From positions 310,001 to 374,000 of the forward strand of contig NZ_JBJQIK030000003.1 of the NCBI RefSeq assembly GCF_045984285.3: DNA of 64,000 nucleotides, read 5' to 3'. Of this stretch, positions 51,309-60,900 are shown one piece after another. Source of the DNA: Rugamonas sp045984285. GTDB taxonomy: Bacteria > Pseudomonadota > Gammaproteobacteria > Burkholderiales > Burkholderiaceae_D. Position 1 is the stretch's first letter; every line of letters starts with the position of its first letter. The notes under the pieces are model-generated. The model saw only the letters and a list, made by a program, of their open reading frames with translations, did not search any database and had not been told where the DNA came from. The translations under genes and the position numbers were made by a program.

Positions 51309-52745
51309 TCAGGCCGCCTCGGCTTCGGTGTCCGCTTCGCTGCGCATCTTCTGGTACAGGAAGATGGCGGCCGGCATGTGCGAGCCCGCATGGCCCTGGA
51401 TGCGCAGCGGCTGCTCCGCCACGAACAGCTCGCGCCTGCCCAGCTCGGCCAGGTCGACCGTGCGGTTCTCCACCAGGAACAGGTCGGCCAGCGTCGGCAG
51501 CTGGTAGCGCGCCACTTCATCCGCGCCCAGCGGCCGCACGCGCGCGCCCGGCACGCGCTGGCGCTGCAGTTGCGGAATCAGGCTGGCGTCGGCGATATCG
51601 GCCTGGCTCAGCCAGCGGCCCGCTTCCTCGATGGTCTGGCCGTCCTTGCGTTTGACTTCGATGATGAGCTGGCCTTCCACCTGCGGCGGCAGCTTGTAGC
51701 TGAAGCCCCCCGGCCCCTGCACCTGGAAGGGCCGGATATCGTATTCCGGCTGCGGCGCGCGCAGGCGGTCCTGGCGCACGCGCTCGAACTCCGCCGCCAG
51801 CGTGTCCTCGATGTAGCGCCAGGCCGCCTGGAACTGCGGCAGGCAGTCCTCATGCTGGTAAGGCGCCATCTTCAGGGGCAGGGGAGATGCCGCGAACTGC
51901 GCCACGCGGCCCACGGTATCGGCCAGGCACTCATAGAGGCGCTCCGGATGGGCCGCGCCATGCAGCAGCACCGACATGGGCGGCAGCGCGCCGGCCAGGT
52001 GGCGCGCCACCAGCATATTGCGCACGCCGCCGCTGTTCAGCCGGCCTTCCGGCCCGTAGCCGCTGGCTTCGGTAGCGAACTGCTGGGCATAGCCCCACCA
52101 CAGTTCGTGGCGCGCACCCAGCTGGTGCAGCAGGCCGGCCGTGCCCAGGTGCCGGCTCGCGTCCAGGCACTGCATGGGCGGCAGGTAATCGCCGATATGC
52201 AGCATGCCCTGGGCGTCGCGCACCACCTCCAGCAGCGGGCAGGCGCCCAGGCCGGGCGAAGGGTTCAGCGCGCTGAGCACCAGCTCGCAGCGGATCTGCA
52301 GGCGGCCCACCGGCACCTCGCCATCGCCCGTGTTCTCGTCGGCCGTCATCAGCCCTGTCTGCGAGTCGTAGCGGCGTTCCGGGTCGCCGGCGCGCGCGGC
52401 GGCCGCCCCCCGTTCCGGCACCAGCAGCCACAGGCGCTGCGGCCGCTCGCCGGCGCGGCAGCCGCTCACGTCCGCCTGCAGCAGCGCATCAGGCTTGCGC
52501 GGGAAGTTGCCCGGCCAGGCCACGGCCAGCCCATTGGGCAGCACGCACTCCATCGCCTTGACGGTGATCACGTCCTTCACCAGTTCCACCTCCAGCCGGC
52601 GCAGGCCCCAGAAATTGGGGGCGACCGAAGCCAGGCGGTGGCGCAGGTGTTCCTGCCAATAGATATCGTTCTGCTGCAGGTGCTGCGGCGAGAGCAGCAT
52701 GCCTTCCGACCATTGCACGGCATCCGGCAGTTGGGTGACTGTCAT
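51309..52745 (-). CDS. tssK: T6SS baseplate protein TssK
   Basis: 478 residues. It opens with the typical pattern VQWSEGMLLSPQHLQQNDIYWQEHL (about 10-35). A central domain carries YDIRPFQVQGPGGFSYKLPPQ, and the C-terminal domain binds the membrane complex. TssK links the baseplate to TssL/TssM. It is encoded 13 bases after tssJ. Confidence 0.92.
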   Translation of the reverse strand: MTVTQLPDAVQWSEGMLLSPQHLQQNDIYWQEHLRHRLASVAPNFWGLRRLEVELVKDVITVKAMECVLPNGLAVAWPGNFPRKPDALLQADVSGCRAGERPQRLWLLVPERGAAAARAGDPERRYDSQTGLMTADENTGDGEVPVGRLQIRCELVLSALNPSPGLGACPLLEVVRDAQGMLHIGDYLPPMQCLDASRHLGTAGLLHQLGARHELWWGYAQQFATEASGYGPEGRLNSGGVRNMLVARHLAGALPPMSVLLHGAAHPERLYECLADTVGRVAQFAASPLPLKMAPYQHEDCLPQFQAAWRYIEDTLAAEFERVRQDRLRAPQPEYDIRPFQVQGPGGFSYKLPPQVEGQLIIEVKRKDGQTIEEAGRWLSQADIADASLIPQLQRQRVPGARVRPLGADEVARYQLPTLADLFLVENRTVDLAELGRRELFVAEQPLRIQGHAGSHMPAAIFLYQKMRSEADTEAEAA

Positions 52746-52758
52746 TGTGCTCTCCCTT

Positions 52759-53241
52759 TCATTTGATGGCCCCCAGCAGCTTGCCCAGCATGCCCTTGGG
52801 CGCCGTGCCTGCCAGCGTGATGGTGTCCGGCGCCAGCGTGACGGTAACGCTGCCGTAGGGTGTCAGGTTCATCATGGGCTGGCCGCCCGGCGCCACGTAG
52901 TTGGCATAGGCGTAGACGCCGATGGCCTTGGCGTAGCGCGCCGGGAAGGGCGGGCTGGCGGGCAGGTTCACGGTGCTGGCGGGCGGCACCTGCAGGCTCA
53001 CCACGTCAAGGCCCATGGCCAGGCCGGCCACCAGCGCCGCCTTCTTGTCGAACCAATCCGGACCGGTTTTCGGCAACAGGCCCTGGGTGCTGCTGTCGTA
53101 CACGAACACCAGGTCCAGCGCCGTGGCGTTGTTCTGGTTGGCATTGGCGGCGGCCAGGATCTCGATGCCCTGCAGGCCGGTAGGCGCAGGCTTGCCGGCG
53201 CAGCCGGCGATCAGGAGCATGATGGACAGGATGGCTTTCAT
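52759..53241 (-). CDS. tssJ: T6SS outer-membrane lipoprotein TssJ
   Basis: 160 residues. The signal peptide ends in the lipobox IAGC (Cys14), followed by a TssJ-type beta-sandwich: NATALDLVFVYDSS, WFDKK, VSLQVPPAS, YAKAIGVYAYAN and the final Gly/Pro-rich strand region. It anchors the membrane complex to the outer membrane by binding the TssM periplasmic domain. The position directly before tssK fits. Confidence 0.85.
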   Translation of the reverse strand: MKAILSIMLLIAGCAGKPAPTGLQGIEILAAANANQNNATALDLVFVYDSSTQGLLPKTGPDWFDKKAALVAGLAMGLDVVSLQVPPASTVNLPASPPFPARYAKAIGVYAYANYVAPGGQPMMNLTPYGSVTVTLAPDTITLAGTAPKGMLGKLLGAIK

Positions 53242-53243
53242 GG

Positions 53244-53639
53244 CTAGCTCAGGATCAGGACGCAGGTCTGGGCCGGCGTGATCGTCATGCCGATGGTATT
53301 CGGCACCTTGCCGTTCTGCGCGGTCAGGCTGGTGAGATGGGTGGCAAACGCCGTCCCCATCAGCACCTTGACGCTGCCCAGGGTGTAGGTATCGGGGCCG
53401 ATGAAAACGCCCGAGACCACGCCGCCCATCGCGCCCGGCTCATCGCCGTTGCTGATGGTGCCCGGCGTGAGCAGGTTCTCGGCGAAGCCGCCGCAAATGA
53501 TGATGTTCGGCACATTGGGGATGTGCATGGTGGACACCGCGATATTGGGATACGGCACCGGCACCGCCAGCGGCGGCGTTTTGCACACATCGGGCACGGT
53601 CGCCATATTCACGCAGCCCATATTGGTGTTGGCAAACAT
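53244..53639 (-). CDS. PAAR-like spike-tip protein (DUF4150)
   Basis: 131 residues, no signal peptide. It has the DUF4150 pattern: start MFANTNMGCVNMATVPDVCKTPP, then VPYPNIAVS, NIIICGGFAENLLT, DEPGAMGGVVSGVFIGPDTYTLGS. This family caps VgrG spikes as PAAR proteins do. It lies between DUF3540 and tssJ, in the usual spike-and-adaptor module. No toxin domain is attached, so effectors must be bound separately. Confidence 0.88.
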   Translation of the reverse strand: MFANTNMGCVNMATVPDVCKTPPLAVPVPYPNIAVSTMHIPNVPNIIICGGFAENLLTPGTISNGDEPGAMGGVVSGVFIGPDTYTLGSVKVLMGTAFATHLTSLTAQNGKVPNTIGMTITPAQTCVLILS

Positions 53640-53645
53640 GGCAGC

Positions 53646-54203
53646 TCAGCCCAGGCTGATGCGCTCGGCATCGATCTTGACGTCCTCTTCGGCCGTGACG
53701 CTGGCCTGCTTGCCGTGCATGCGCAGCAGGTGCTTTACGTCCAGCAGGTACTGCTCGGCGCGGCCAATGTAGTGCTGCACGTTCTCCACCATGTTCTCGG
53801 CGACCGTGGTAAACAGGTTGCGTGCATTCAGGCGCAGCACGCCGCTGGCCGCCGTCACCTCGATATCGCCCAGCGCCGCCAGGCCCAGGCTGTCGCTCGC
53901 CACCACGGCAAGCTGGGCCTGGGTCACGGTCAGCTGCTGGATGCCGGGCAGGTTCAGGCAGGCGTTATTGCTGCGCGGCCGCTGCAGCAGGTGCAGGATA
54001 TAGACCGCGCCCTGGTCGCAGGCGGCGATCAGCACCCTGTCGCCGGCGCAGGGCTTGAGCAGGCAGGACAGCGACTGCAGCGCCATGCGCCCGTCATCCA
54101 GCAGATAGCTGCCGTCCGCCAGTTCCAGCGCCACCTGCGCTTCCGACCAGTTGGGGCTCAGCGGCAAGGGCGCCGATTGCGTGGATTCGATCGTCTGCAT
54201 CAT
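53646..54203 (-). CDS. DUF3540 T6SS-accessory protein
   Basis: 185 residues of the DUF3540 family, by pattern and context: WSEAQVALELADGSYLLDDGRMALQSLSCLLKPCAGDRVLIAA, SDSLGLAALGDIEVTAASGVLRLNARNLFTTVAENMVENVQHYI. Members accompany DUF2169, DUF4150 and pentapeptide proteins in T6SS clusters, with a probable role in loading or folding the spike. The start overlaps the pentapeptide gene upstream by four bases. Confidence 0.85.
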   Translation of the reverse strand: MMQTIESTQSAPLPLSPNWSEAQVALELADGSYLLDDGRMALQSLSCLLKPCAGDRVLIAACDQGAVYILHLLQRPRSNNACLNLPGIQQLTVTQAQLAVVASDSLGLAALGDIEVTAASGVLRLNARNLFTTVAENMVENVQHYIGRAEQYLLDVKHLLRMHGKQASVTAEEDVKIDAERISLG

Positions 54204-55276
54204 AGTTCCTCCGTCAACAGTGTTCTTGCCTGCGCCGCGAGCAGCGCGGCATCGGTCAGGCGCATGAGTTTCCTGTCCACGCCCGCAAAGGAGCTGTGCT
54301 CCAGCTGCGCATCGTGGAAATTGCTATGGTCGAGCGCGGCCTGGTCGAACAGCACATGGCTGCCGCGTGTATGGTCGAACTGGCTGCAGCGCAGGTCGCT
54401 GCGCGCGAAGCTGACGTCCCGCAGCCGGCTCTTGCTGAAGACCGCGCAGCCGAGTTGCGCATCCGCCAGGCTGCAATGCAGCAGCCTGGCCTGCTGGAAA
54501 ATGGCGCTATGCAGATCGCTGCCGTCCAGCGTGGCATGCTGCAGGTCGGCCGTGGCGAACATGCTGTGGCGCGCCTGCACCTGGCGCAGGTCGGTGCGGT
54601 GGAAGCGGGCGCCCATGAAGCTGGACTCGCCCAGCAGGGCGCCGCTCAGTTTGGCATCGCTGAAATCGCTGCCGGTGAGCGTGCAGCGCTGCAGCTGGAT
54701 ACCAGCCAGCTGCTTGCCCCGCAGGTTCGCATTCATCAGCGCGCTGCCCTGGGCGCTCATGCCCATGATATCCACGGTCTGGAAGTCCATGCCCTGCAGC
54801 GAGGAGCGCTCCAGCCGCAGCGCGCGGAAATCGGCATCCACCGCCTGGCACTGGGTGAGGCCGCTGCGTTCCAGCACGGCTTGCCGCAGCACGGCGCCGG
54901 AAAAGTCGCACTCGGTGGCAGTGCACAGATGCCAGTGCGACCGCGTCCATTGGCTGCCGCGCAGGTCGCAGCGGCTCATGGTGATCCACTTCAGGTAGGC
55001 CGCCGGCATTTTTGCTTCCGGCATACGGCAGCGGATAAAACTGGTCTTGTACAGCAGGCTGCTGCTGAAATCCGCGCCGCTCAGGTCGCAGTCCACAAAG
55101 TTCGCCTCGCTCAGGTCGCAGTCGGCGAAGCGGCTGCCAGCCAGGTTCACGCGGTGGAAGCTGGCGGCGGCCAGCTTGCGGCCGTCCAGGCGCAGGCCGG
55201 GCAGTTCGCGCTCGTGCACCGGCTGCGACAGGCGCATCGCCTTCTCGATGTCGTTCCAGATGTTGTCCGGGGTCAT
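54200..55276 (-). CDS. T6SS-associated pentapeptide-repeat protein
   Basis: 358 residues from ATG 55276, which overlaps the stop of the DUF2169 gene (ATGA). After a short N-terminal helix it is nearly all pentapeptide repeats A(D/N)LxX (for example DLSEANFVDCDLSGADF, ATADLQHATLDGSDLHSA), predicted to fold as a right-handed quadrilateral beta-helix from about 40 to 335. The C-terminus is helical. Such proteins recur with DUF2169 in T6SS clusters; they may chaperone or deliver cargo. No enzyme motif is seen. Confidence 0.85.
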   Translation of the reverse strand: MTPDNIWNDIEKAMRLSQPVHERELPGLRLDGRKLAAASFHRVNLAGSRFADCDLSEANFVDCDLSGADFSSSLLYKTSFIRCRMPEAKMPAAYLKWITMSRCDLRGSQWTRSHWHLCTATECDFSGAVLRQAVLERSGLTQCQAVDADFRALRLERSSLQGMDFQTVDIMGMSAQGSALMNANLRGKQLAGIQLQRCTLTGSDFSDAKLSGALLGESSFMGARFHRTDLRQVQARHSMFATADLQHATLDGSDLHSAIFQQARLLHCSLADAQLGCAVFSKSRLRDVSFARSDLRCSQFDHTRGSHVLFDQAALDHSNFHDAQLEHSSFAGVDRKLMRLTDAALLAAQARTLLTEEL

Positions 55277-57933
55277 GCCACGCTCCGCATCTTGTCCAGC
55301 CGGGCGCCGGTGAAAATGGCGCCGCCCAGGTCCATCTGCACCAGGCTGGCCTGCGTCAGGTCCGCGCCGCTGAAATCGGCCTTGCGGCCCATGGCCTGGT
55401 AGAAGTCGGCCTGGGCCGCATTCGCACGGCACAGCTTCGCATTCATGAAGCGCGAACCGGCGAACAGGCCGCGGTACAGGCGGGCATCGCTGAAATCGCA
55501 TTCGTCGAAGCTGCAGTGCAGGCATTGCGCATCGCTCAGGTCGGCGCCGGCGAAGCAGGCGCCATGCCAGCCGCAGTGGTCGGCCTGCACCGTGCGCAGG
55601 TCGGCGTGGCTCCAGTCGGCCTTGCCGCCGCCCACGATCCGGTGCAGGCGCGCGCTGCCCCAGCGGCTGTGCCGCAGCACGGCATCCAGCAGGGTGACGC
55701 GCTCCAGCCGCGCATCGCGGAAGTCTGCATGCGCCAGGTTGGCCTTCAGCAGGATGCTCTTGTCCAGCACGCAGCGCTGCCAGCTGCTGTGCGGGGCCTG
55801 CGCCTGCAGCAGGTTGGCGCTGCCCAGGTCGGCCCCGTCCAGGCAGGCGCCGCTCAGGTCGATATGCTGGGCCAGGCAGCCGCTAAGGCGCACGCGCTGC
55901 AGGCCGCAGCCGCGCCAGCGCGCGCGGCTGGCGCGCACCTGCGTCATATCGGCCCCGGCAAAATTGGCGGCGACGGCGCTGCTGCCGCACAGATTGGCCC
56001 CCCGCAGCCGCGCGCCGGAGAAATCCGCGCCGTCCAGTACAGCGCCGGTCAGCACCGCGCCGGCCAGGTCGGCGCCGGCAAAGCTGGCGCCGCTCAGGTC
56101 GGCGTTCTCCAGCATCACCTCGCGCAGGTCCGCGCCGGAAAAGTCGGCGCCGCGCAGGTCGATGCCGGCCAGGTCGCGGCCCGCCAGGTGGGCGCCGCCC
56201 TGGTGCCACTGGCGCACCTGCTGGCCGAGCCAGGCCGCCGCCTCGGGCGCCAGCGGCGCGGCCGGCGCGGCCGGCGTCATGGCGGCGTGGCGGCCCTTGC
56301 GGTGCAGGCCGGGCTGCAACAGCAGCGAGGCACTGAACTTCGCGCGCAGCTCGCTGACCAGTTGCGGGTCTTGCGGTGCGGGCAGCTTCAGCTTGGCCAC
56401 CAGCGCATCCACCGCAGGCGTCAGCGCCGCAGGCTGCAGCGCGGCTGGCAGCAGGTCGTAGGCCGGCACGCTGGCCAGTTCGAAGGCCGTGTTTTTCTGC
56501 GCCGCGATATCGGGCGGGGCGGCCTGCAGCGGTCCGTAGGCGGACTCCAGCGCGGCCTTCTGCTCCTGCAGTTCGGCGATGCGCCGGGCGCCGTCGGTGC
56601 GCACCTCCTCCGCGCGGGCATGGGCATCGGCCACAATGTCGGTCAGGTCGAAGTCGCCTTCGGCGATCTGGCGGGCAGTGGGGCGGTTGCGCACGGCAGG
56701 CGCGGCGCGCGGCGCCGGTTCCGGCAGCGGCAGTGCATACCTGGCGCACAGGTCGCGCTGGATTTCCTCCGTCGCGGCCTGCTGCCTGTCCTGCCGCGCC
56801 TGCGCTTCGGCGGCCTGCTCGGCCTGGCGCTGCGCCAGCGCATCCTCGCCCAGGGATGGCGTCAGCTGGCCCTCGTTGTAGACGTGCAGGCCCGCGGTAT
56901 CGGCATTGCTGCGCAGCGCAAACACCTGCTCGTAGTGCGCCAGCGGCTTCGGCGCCTGCGGCGCTTCATAGGCGACCATTACTGCGCCGATATCCTGCGC
57001 CTCGGCATCGCCGATCACCGCCTGGCCATGGTAGGTGAGCAGGCCGATCTCCTGGCCGGGGAAGAACCATACCGTATCGAGCGTCATCGGCACTTCCTCC
57101 AGTGCGCCGCCGGCGCGTTGCACGAAGGCCCGCGCCCGGAAACAGGGCAGGCGGCCTTCGATGCGCGGCCGCTCCGGATGCAGATTGTCCAGGCGGTAGG
57201 CTTCGCCGCCCACCAGGGCCTCGGCCAGCCACTGGTCGGCCGGCGCGCGGTTGAAGGCCAGCGGGTCCATGTCTGCCGCGAAGCCCGGCGCATCGTGCTC
57301 GCTCCAGTGCTGATCGAAAGTGCCCAGCTTTTCCTTGCGCGGGCTCCAGTCGGGCGGCACCGGGCCGAAACTGGCCGGCAGGTAGGCACGGGCCGGCGAG
57401 GCGACCGGCGTCTGCGGGTATTCGATATTCGGCAGCACGCCATGGTTCTGGCCGAACAGCGGAGACCAGGGGTTGCCCGTGTAGCCGCAGCCCAGCGGGT
57501 TGCCGCCGTGTTTGGGCCCGCCATAGGCACGTTCGTAAGACAGCGGCATTTCGGTGAAGGGCAGGGGATCGGTGGCCTGGTAGCCTGGCAGCAGGCTGTT
57601 CAGCCAATTCCGGTCGCCCAGCACCCGCAGCTGCTTGGACAGCGTGCCAAGCCGCAGGCCCACGGTCAGCTCCCGCACCGCGCGGCCTTGCGGCGCCCAG
57701 GCGCTCCCGCTCAGCAGCACTTCGCCGCGCGCCTTCGGCAGGATTTCGTCCAGCGCCTGGCCATGCGGCAGCACACCCATCAGTTTTTGCCACTGCGGGC
57801 TGTCGGGCAGGAAGCGCGGCGCCCCGTCGCCCAGCCGGAAGAAGCCGAGCGCGCTCACCACCAGGTAGTGGCGGCCCCGGTGCCGATAGGGTTTTTTCAA
57901 TAAGCCCAGCGTGCCTGGTTTAATGTGCTTCAT
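55273..57933 (-). CDS. DUF2169 - pentapeptide-repeat adaptor
   Basis: 886 residues. The N-terminal DUF2169 domain (about 5-290) contains PFTEMPLSYERAYGGPKHGGNPLGCGY and DMDPLAFNRAPADQWL. A helical charged region (about 350-570) with a coiled-coil stretch follows. The C-terminal pentapeptide-repeat beta-helix runs from about 590 to 880 (RDLAGIDLRGADFSGADLREVMLENADLSGASFAGADLAG in units). DUF2169 proteins act as adaptors that help effectors onto VgrG/PAAR-like spikes. It begins seven bases after vgrG. Confidence 0.88.
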   Translation of the reverse strand: MKHIKPGTLGLLKKPYRHRGRHYLVVSALGFFRLGDGAPRFLPDSPQWQKLMGVLPHGQALDEILPKARGEVLLSGSAWAPQGRAVRELTVGLRLGTLSKQLRVLGDRNWLNSLLPGYQATDPLPFTEMPLSYERAYGGPKHGGNPLGCGYTGNPWSPLFGQNHGVLPNIEYPQTPVASPARAYLPASFGPVPPDWSPRKEKLGTFDQHWSEHDAPGFAADMDPLAFNRAPADQWLAEALVGGEAYRLDNLHPERPRIEGRLPCFRARAFVQRAGGALEEVPMTLDTVWFFPGQEIGLLTYHGQAVIGDAEAQDIGAVMVAYEAPQAPKPLAHYEQVFALRSNADTAGLHVYNEGQLTPSLGEDALAQRQAEQAAEAQARQDRQQAATEEIQRDLCARYALPLPEPAPRAAPAVRNRPTARQIAEGDFDLTDIVADAHARAEEVRTDGARRIAELQEQKAALESAYGPLQAAPPDIAAQKNTAFELASVPAYDLLPAALQPAALTPAVDALVAKLKLPAPQDPQLVSELRAKFSASLLLQPGLHRKGRHAAMTPAAPAAPLAPEAAAWLGQQVRQWHQGGAHLAGRDLAGIDLRGADFSGADLREVMLENADLSGASFAGADLAGAVLTGAVLDGADFSGARLRGANLCGSSAVAANFAGADMTQVRASRARWRGCGLQRVRLSGCLAQHIDLSGACLDGADLGSANLLQAQAPHSSWQRCVLDKSILLKANLAHADFRDARLERVTLLDAVLRHSRWGSARLHRIVGGGKADWSHADLRTVQADHCGWHGACFAGADLSDAQCLHCSFDECDFSDARLYRGLFAGSRFMNAKLCRANAAQADFYQAMGRKADFSGADLTQASLVQMDLGGAIFTGARLDKMRSVA

Positions 57934-57940
57934 CGCGCGC

Positions 57941-60900
57941 TCACAGGATGGTCATCATTTCGACGGTCTGCGTGACCAGGCCGCTGACTTTGGTTTCCAC
58001 CACGCCGGGCTGGGTGGTGGTGACAGTACCGGTGCCGCGGATTTCGGTCAGCTCGATATCGCCGAAGGTCCTGGTTTCCACCTTGGCCGCCACCACTTCC
58101 GTGTCGTCCGAGGCCGCGTGGCTGTCGGTCTGGGTTTTGCCGCCGAACGCACGCCGGTACACATCGGCGGCGCCGTATTGGTAGATCTGTTTGGCGGTCA
58201 TCGCGGCGACCACTTCGGACACCAGGCCGCCATAGGTATGTACCGTGGACACCAGGCCCAGCTGCGTGTTCAGCGTGGTCACCGCGCCCGCATGGGTATT
58301 GGTGTCGAATACCGCGCCGAGGTAGCTGTTGGTATTGGTGAGGACGCCGCCGATGGTAGTGGTATTGGTGACCGCGCCGCCCTGGGTGGTGGTATTGATG
58401 ACGTCGCCGGTCTGGGTCGTCTTGTTCTCGATCTTGCCGTTGCCGGTCTGGGTGGTGGTGGTGATCACCGAGCCGTTCTGCTTGATGATATTGGTGACAT
58501 CGCCCTGCTGGATGGTGGTGCTGCTGGTGGTCCCCTGGGTGACGCTGACCTCGGTACTGTTGCCCATGGTCGTGTTCAGGCTGGTGCTGTTGGCCAGGTT
58601 GGTGTTGATGTTCACCACCTCGCCCGTGGTGCTGCTGACGTTGTAGCTATAGCCCTGGTTGTTGCTGATGGCCGAGCTGCCCACCGTGGTGGTATTCCAG
58701 TTGACCGCCAGGCCGACCGTGGCCTGGCTGTAGGCGGTGCCCACGTTCTCGATGCTGGCGGTAACATTGGCCTGCGACTGCGAATAGGTGGAGCCATAGG
58801 ATTCCGACACGTTCAGCAGCAGTTCGCTGGGCACCAGCGGCGGGCTGCTGATCGGTGGCGCGCTGATGACAGAGGGCGTACTGACATTTCCAGTGCCCAT
58901 TGCCGACTGCATCAGGCTCTGCAAGGGCGGCACCTGCAGCGTGGGAGCGGGCGGAATCGGGCTCGTGGCGGTGGCATCCGGTGTCGGCGCCGCCGGATTC
59001 AGGGCGATGGCGGCGGCGCTGCCGCCGGTGGCCGTGGCCATATCGTCGAGCTCGTTCTCCAGCGCCGTCACACTGGCGCTGCTGGACAGCGCCATGCCTT
59101 CCGCAATCGCGTAGTTGAAGCTGGCGCCCTGGGCGTAGCTGGCGTTGCCGTAGTAGCCGGTGCGGTACTGGCGCGACACGATGCCCACCGCCGTGTTGTA
59201 GGCCGAGCCGCCCGGCGTGATGGACGAGTTCTTGCCGAAGGAGTAGCTCTGGTTGTCGCCGAAGCTGGTCGAATAGTTGTTGCTGACGCGGGTGCTGGCT
59301 TCCCAGCCCGACGGCGTGGCGCACTTGCTGCCGCTGGAGGAGATCACGTTCTGCACTTCCGGCAGCTCGGACTCGTTCTGCGCCCGGCTCACCACCACAA
59401 TGGCGCCGGCTTCCGGCACGATCTGCATGCTGGCCGATAGCTTCACGAAATAGGCCGTGCCGGACGGGTCGGCGGCAAAGACCACGTGCACGCCGGTCGG
59501 CGTATAGCTCAGCGGCCCGGCCGGGGCCGAGAAGTTGGCCGTCTCGGGATGGAAGTAGTCCGGCGTAAAGGACTGCCAGTTGGGCGCCGTTTCTACGACG
59601 ATGGCCAGCAGCGTCTCCTGCTGCGCCTGCTCCGGCCTGAACTCGCTGATCAGGCCGCTCGCCGTGGTGGCGGCGAAATCGTTCTGATAGCGGCCTTCGG
59701 CCGAGGCCTGGTGCTTGACCTGGGTGAGCACAAAGCTGCCGCCGGCGAAGGAAGGGCGGAACAGCGTGGTATTGCCCAGCGGCGGCGCCGCCACATGCTG
59801 GGCCTGGATGCCGGCCAGCTGGAAGGTATGCCCGGCGCGGAACTGGGCGCAGGTGGCGGTCCCCGAAAAGCGCACCGACTGCGCCGCCAGCGCCGCATTG
59901 GCGGCATTGGTGTACACGCTCACCTCGTTCTGCAGGGCGCCGAAGTCATAGGCCTTGTGCAGGGCCAGCGGCAGCAGCACCGGCTGCGAGGGTACGGCCT
60001 GGCCCGCGGCCTGGTAGGAGGCGGGCGTGGTCGGCGGGTCTTCCTCGAAGTTCGCATACTGGCGCGCGAAGGTGCTGCTCACGCTGCTGCTGCTCAGCGA
60101 ACGCTGGTAGCGGTAGTTGGCGATCACGTCTTCCTGGTCCATGCCCATTTCCGTGCCATCCGTCTCGGTGTAGCGGAAGGCGGCGATGGAGGTATTCACC
60201 GGCGGGTAGTTCAGGTTGCTGTTGTCCGCAAAGACCACGGTGTGGCTGGTCGGCGTGTGCACGAAATAGAAGAACAGCTTGGCCTTCTTCACCAGCCGCT
60301 CGATGAAGTCGTAATGGCTTTCGCCGGCCTGCAGCCAGTCCTGCACCCGCGCCGTGGCCAGGCTGGCGTTGCCGGTGGTGCTGATGGCCGACTGCATGCG
60401 CACCGGCGTGGGGAAACCGTCGCTGGTCTGGATCACCGCCTGGATGGCGCTGATGATGTTCAGGTTGCCGTAGATGGTGTAGGCATTGGTGTGCATCAGC
60501 TGGGCCAGCGCCGGGCCCATGGTGATGTAGTACACGCCCTGTTCGGCCATCGAGATCGAGGTGATGATGCCGTTGAAGAAGGCCAGCACGGCCTCCGCGC
60601 CGCCCAGTTCCGTCACATTCGCCGCCTGCGCCTCGCCGCGCACCGCGCTGGCGAAAGCCTGTGTCATTTCCGCCGTGCTGAGCGGGCCGGGGCAATTGAT
60701 GCCGACTGTTAGCGGCAGGCCCACCAGCTCGTCGATCGTCAGCTGCACATTGCCTTGCGTCGTGCCCAGGTAGGCGGGCGGCGTCAGGCTGGTATCGGTA
60801 TTCGCATGCAGCTGCAGCTGGAACTCGAACAGCTCCGAGGCGTTTTCCTCGCCCTCGAAACTCACCAGGCGGAAGGTTTCGTCGCCCAGTATCTGCTGGG

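Noticed and set aside
55516..57903. Plus-strand open frame of 795 codons opposite the DUF2169-pentapeptide gene
   Set aside because: It mirrors the codon bias of the repeats on the other strand and has no family features.
54200..57933. Regular short repeats suggesting CRISPR or tandem repeats
   Set aside because: The periodicity is 15 bases and follows pentapeptide codons in long open frames. There are no identical repeats with spacers.
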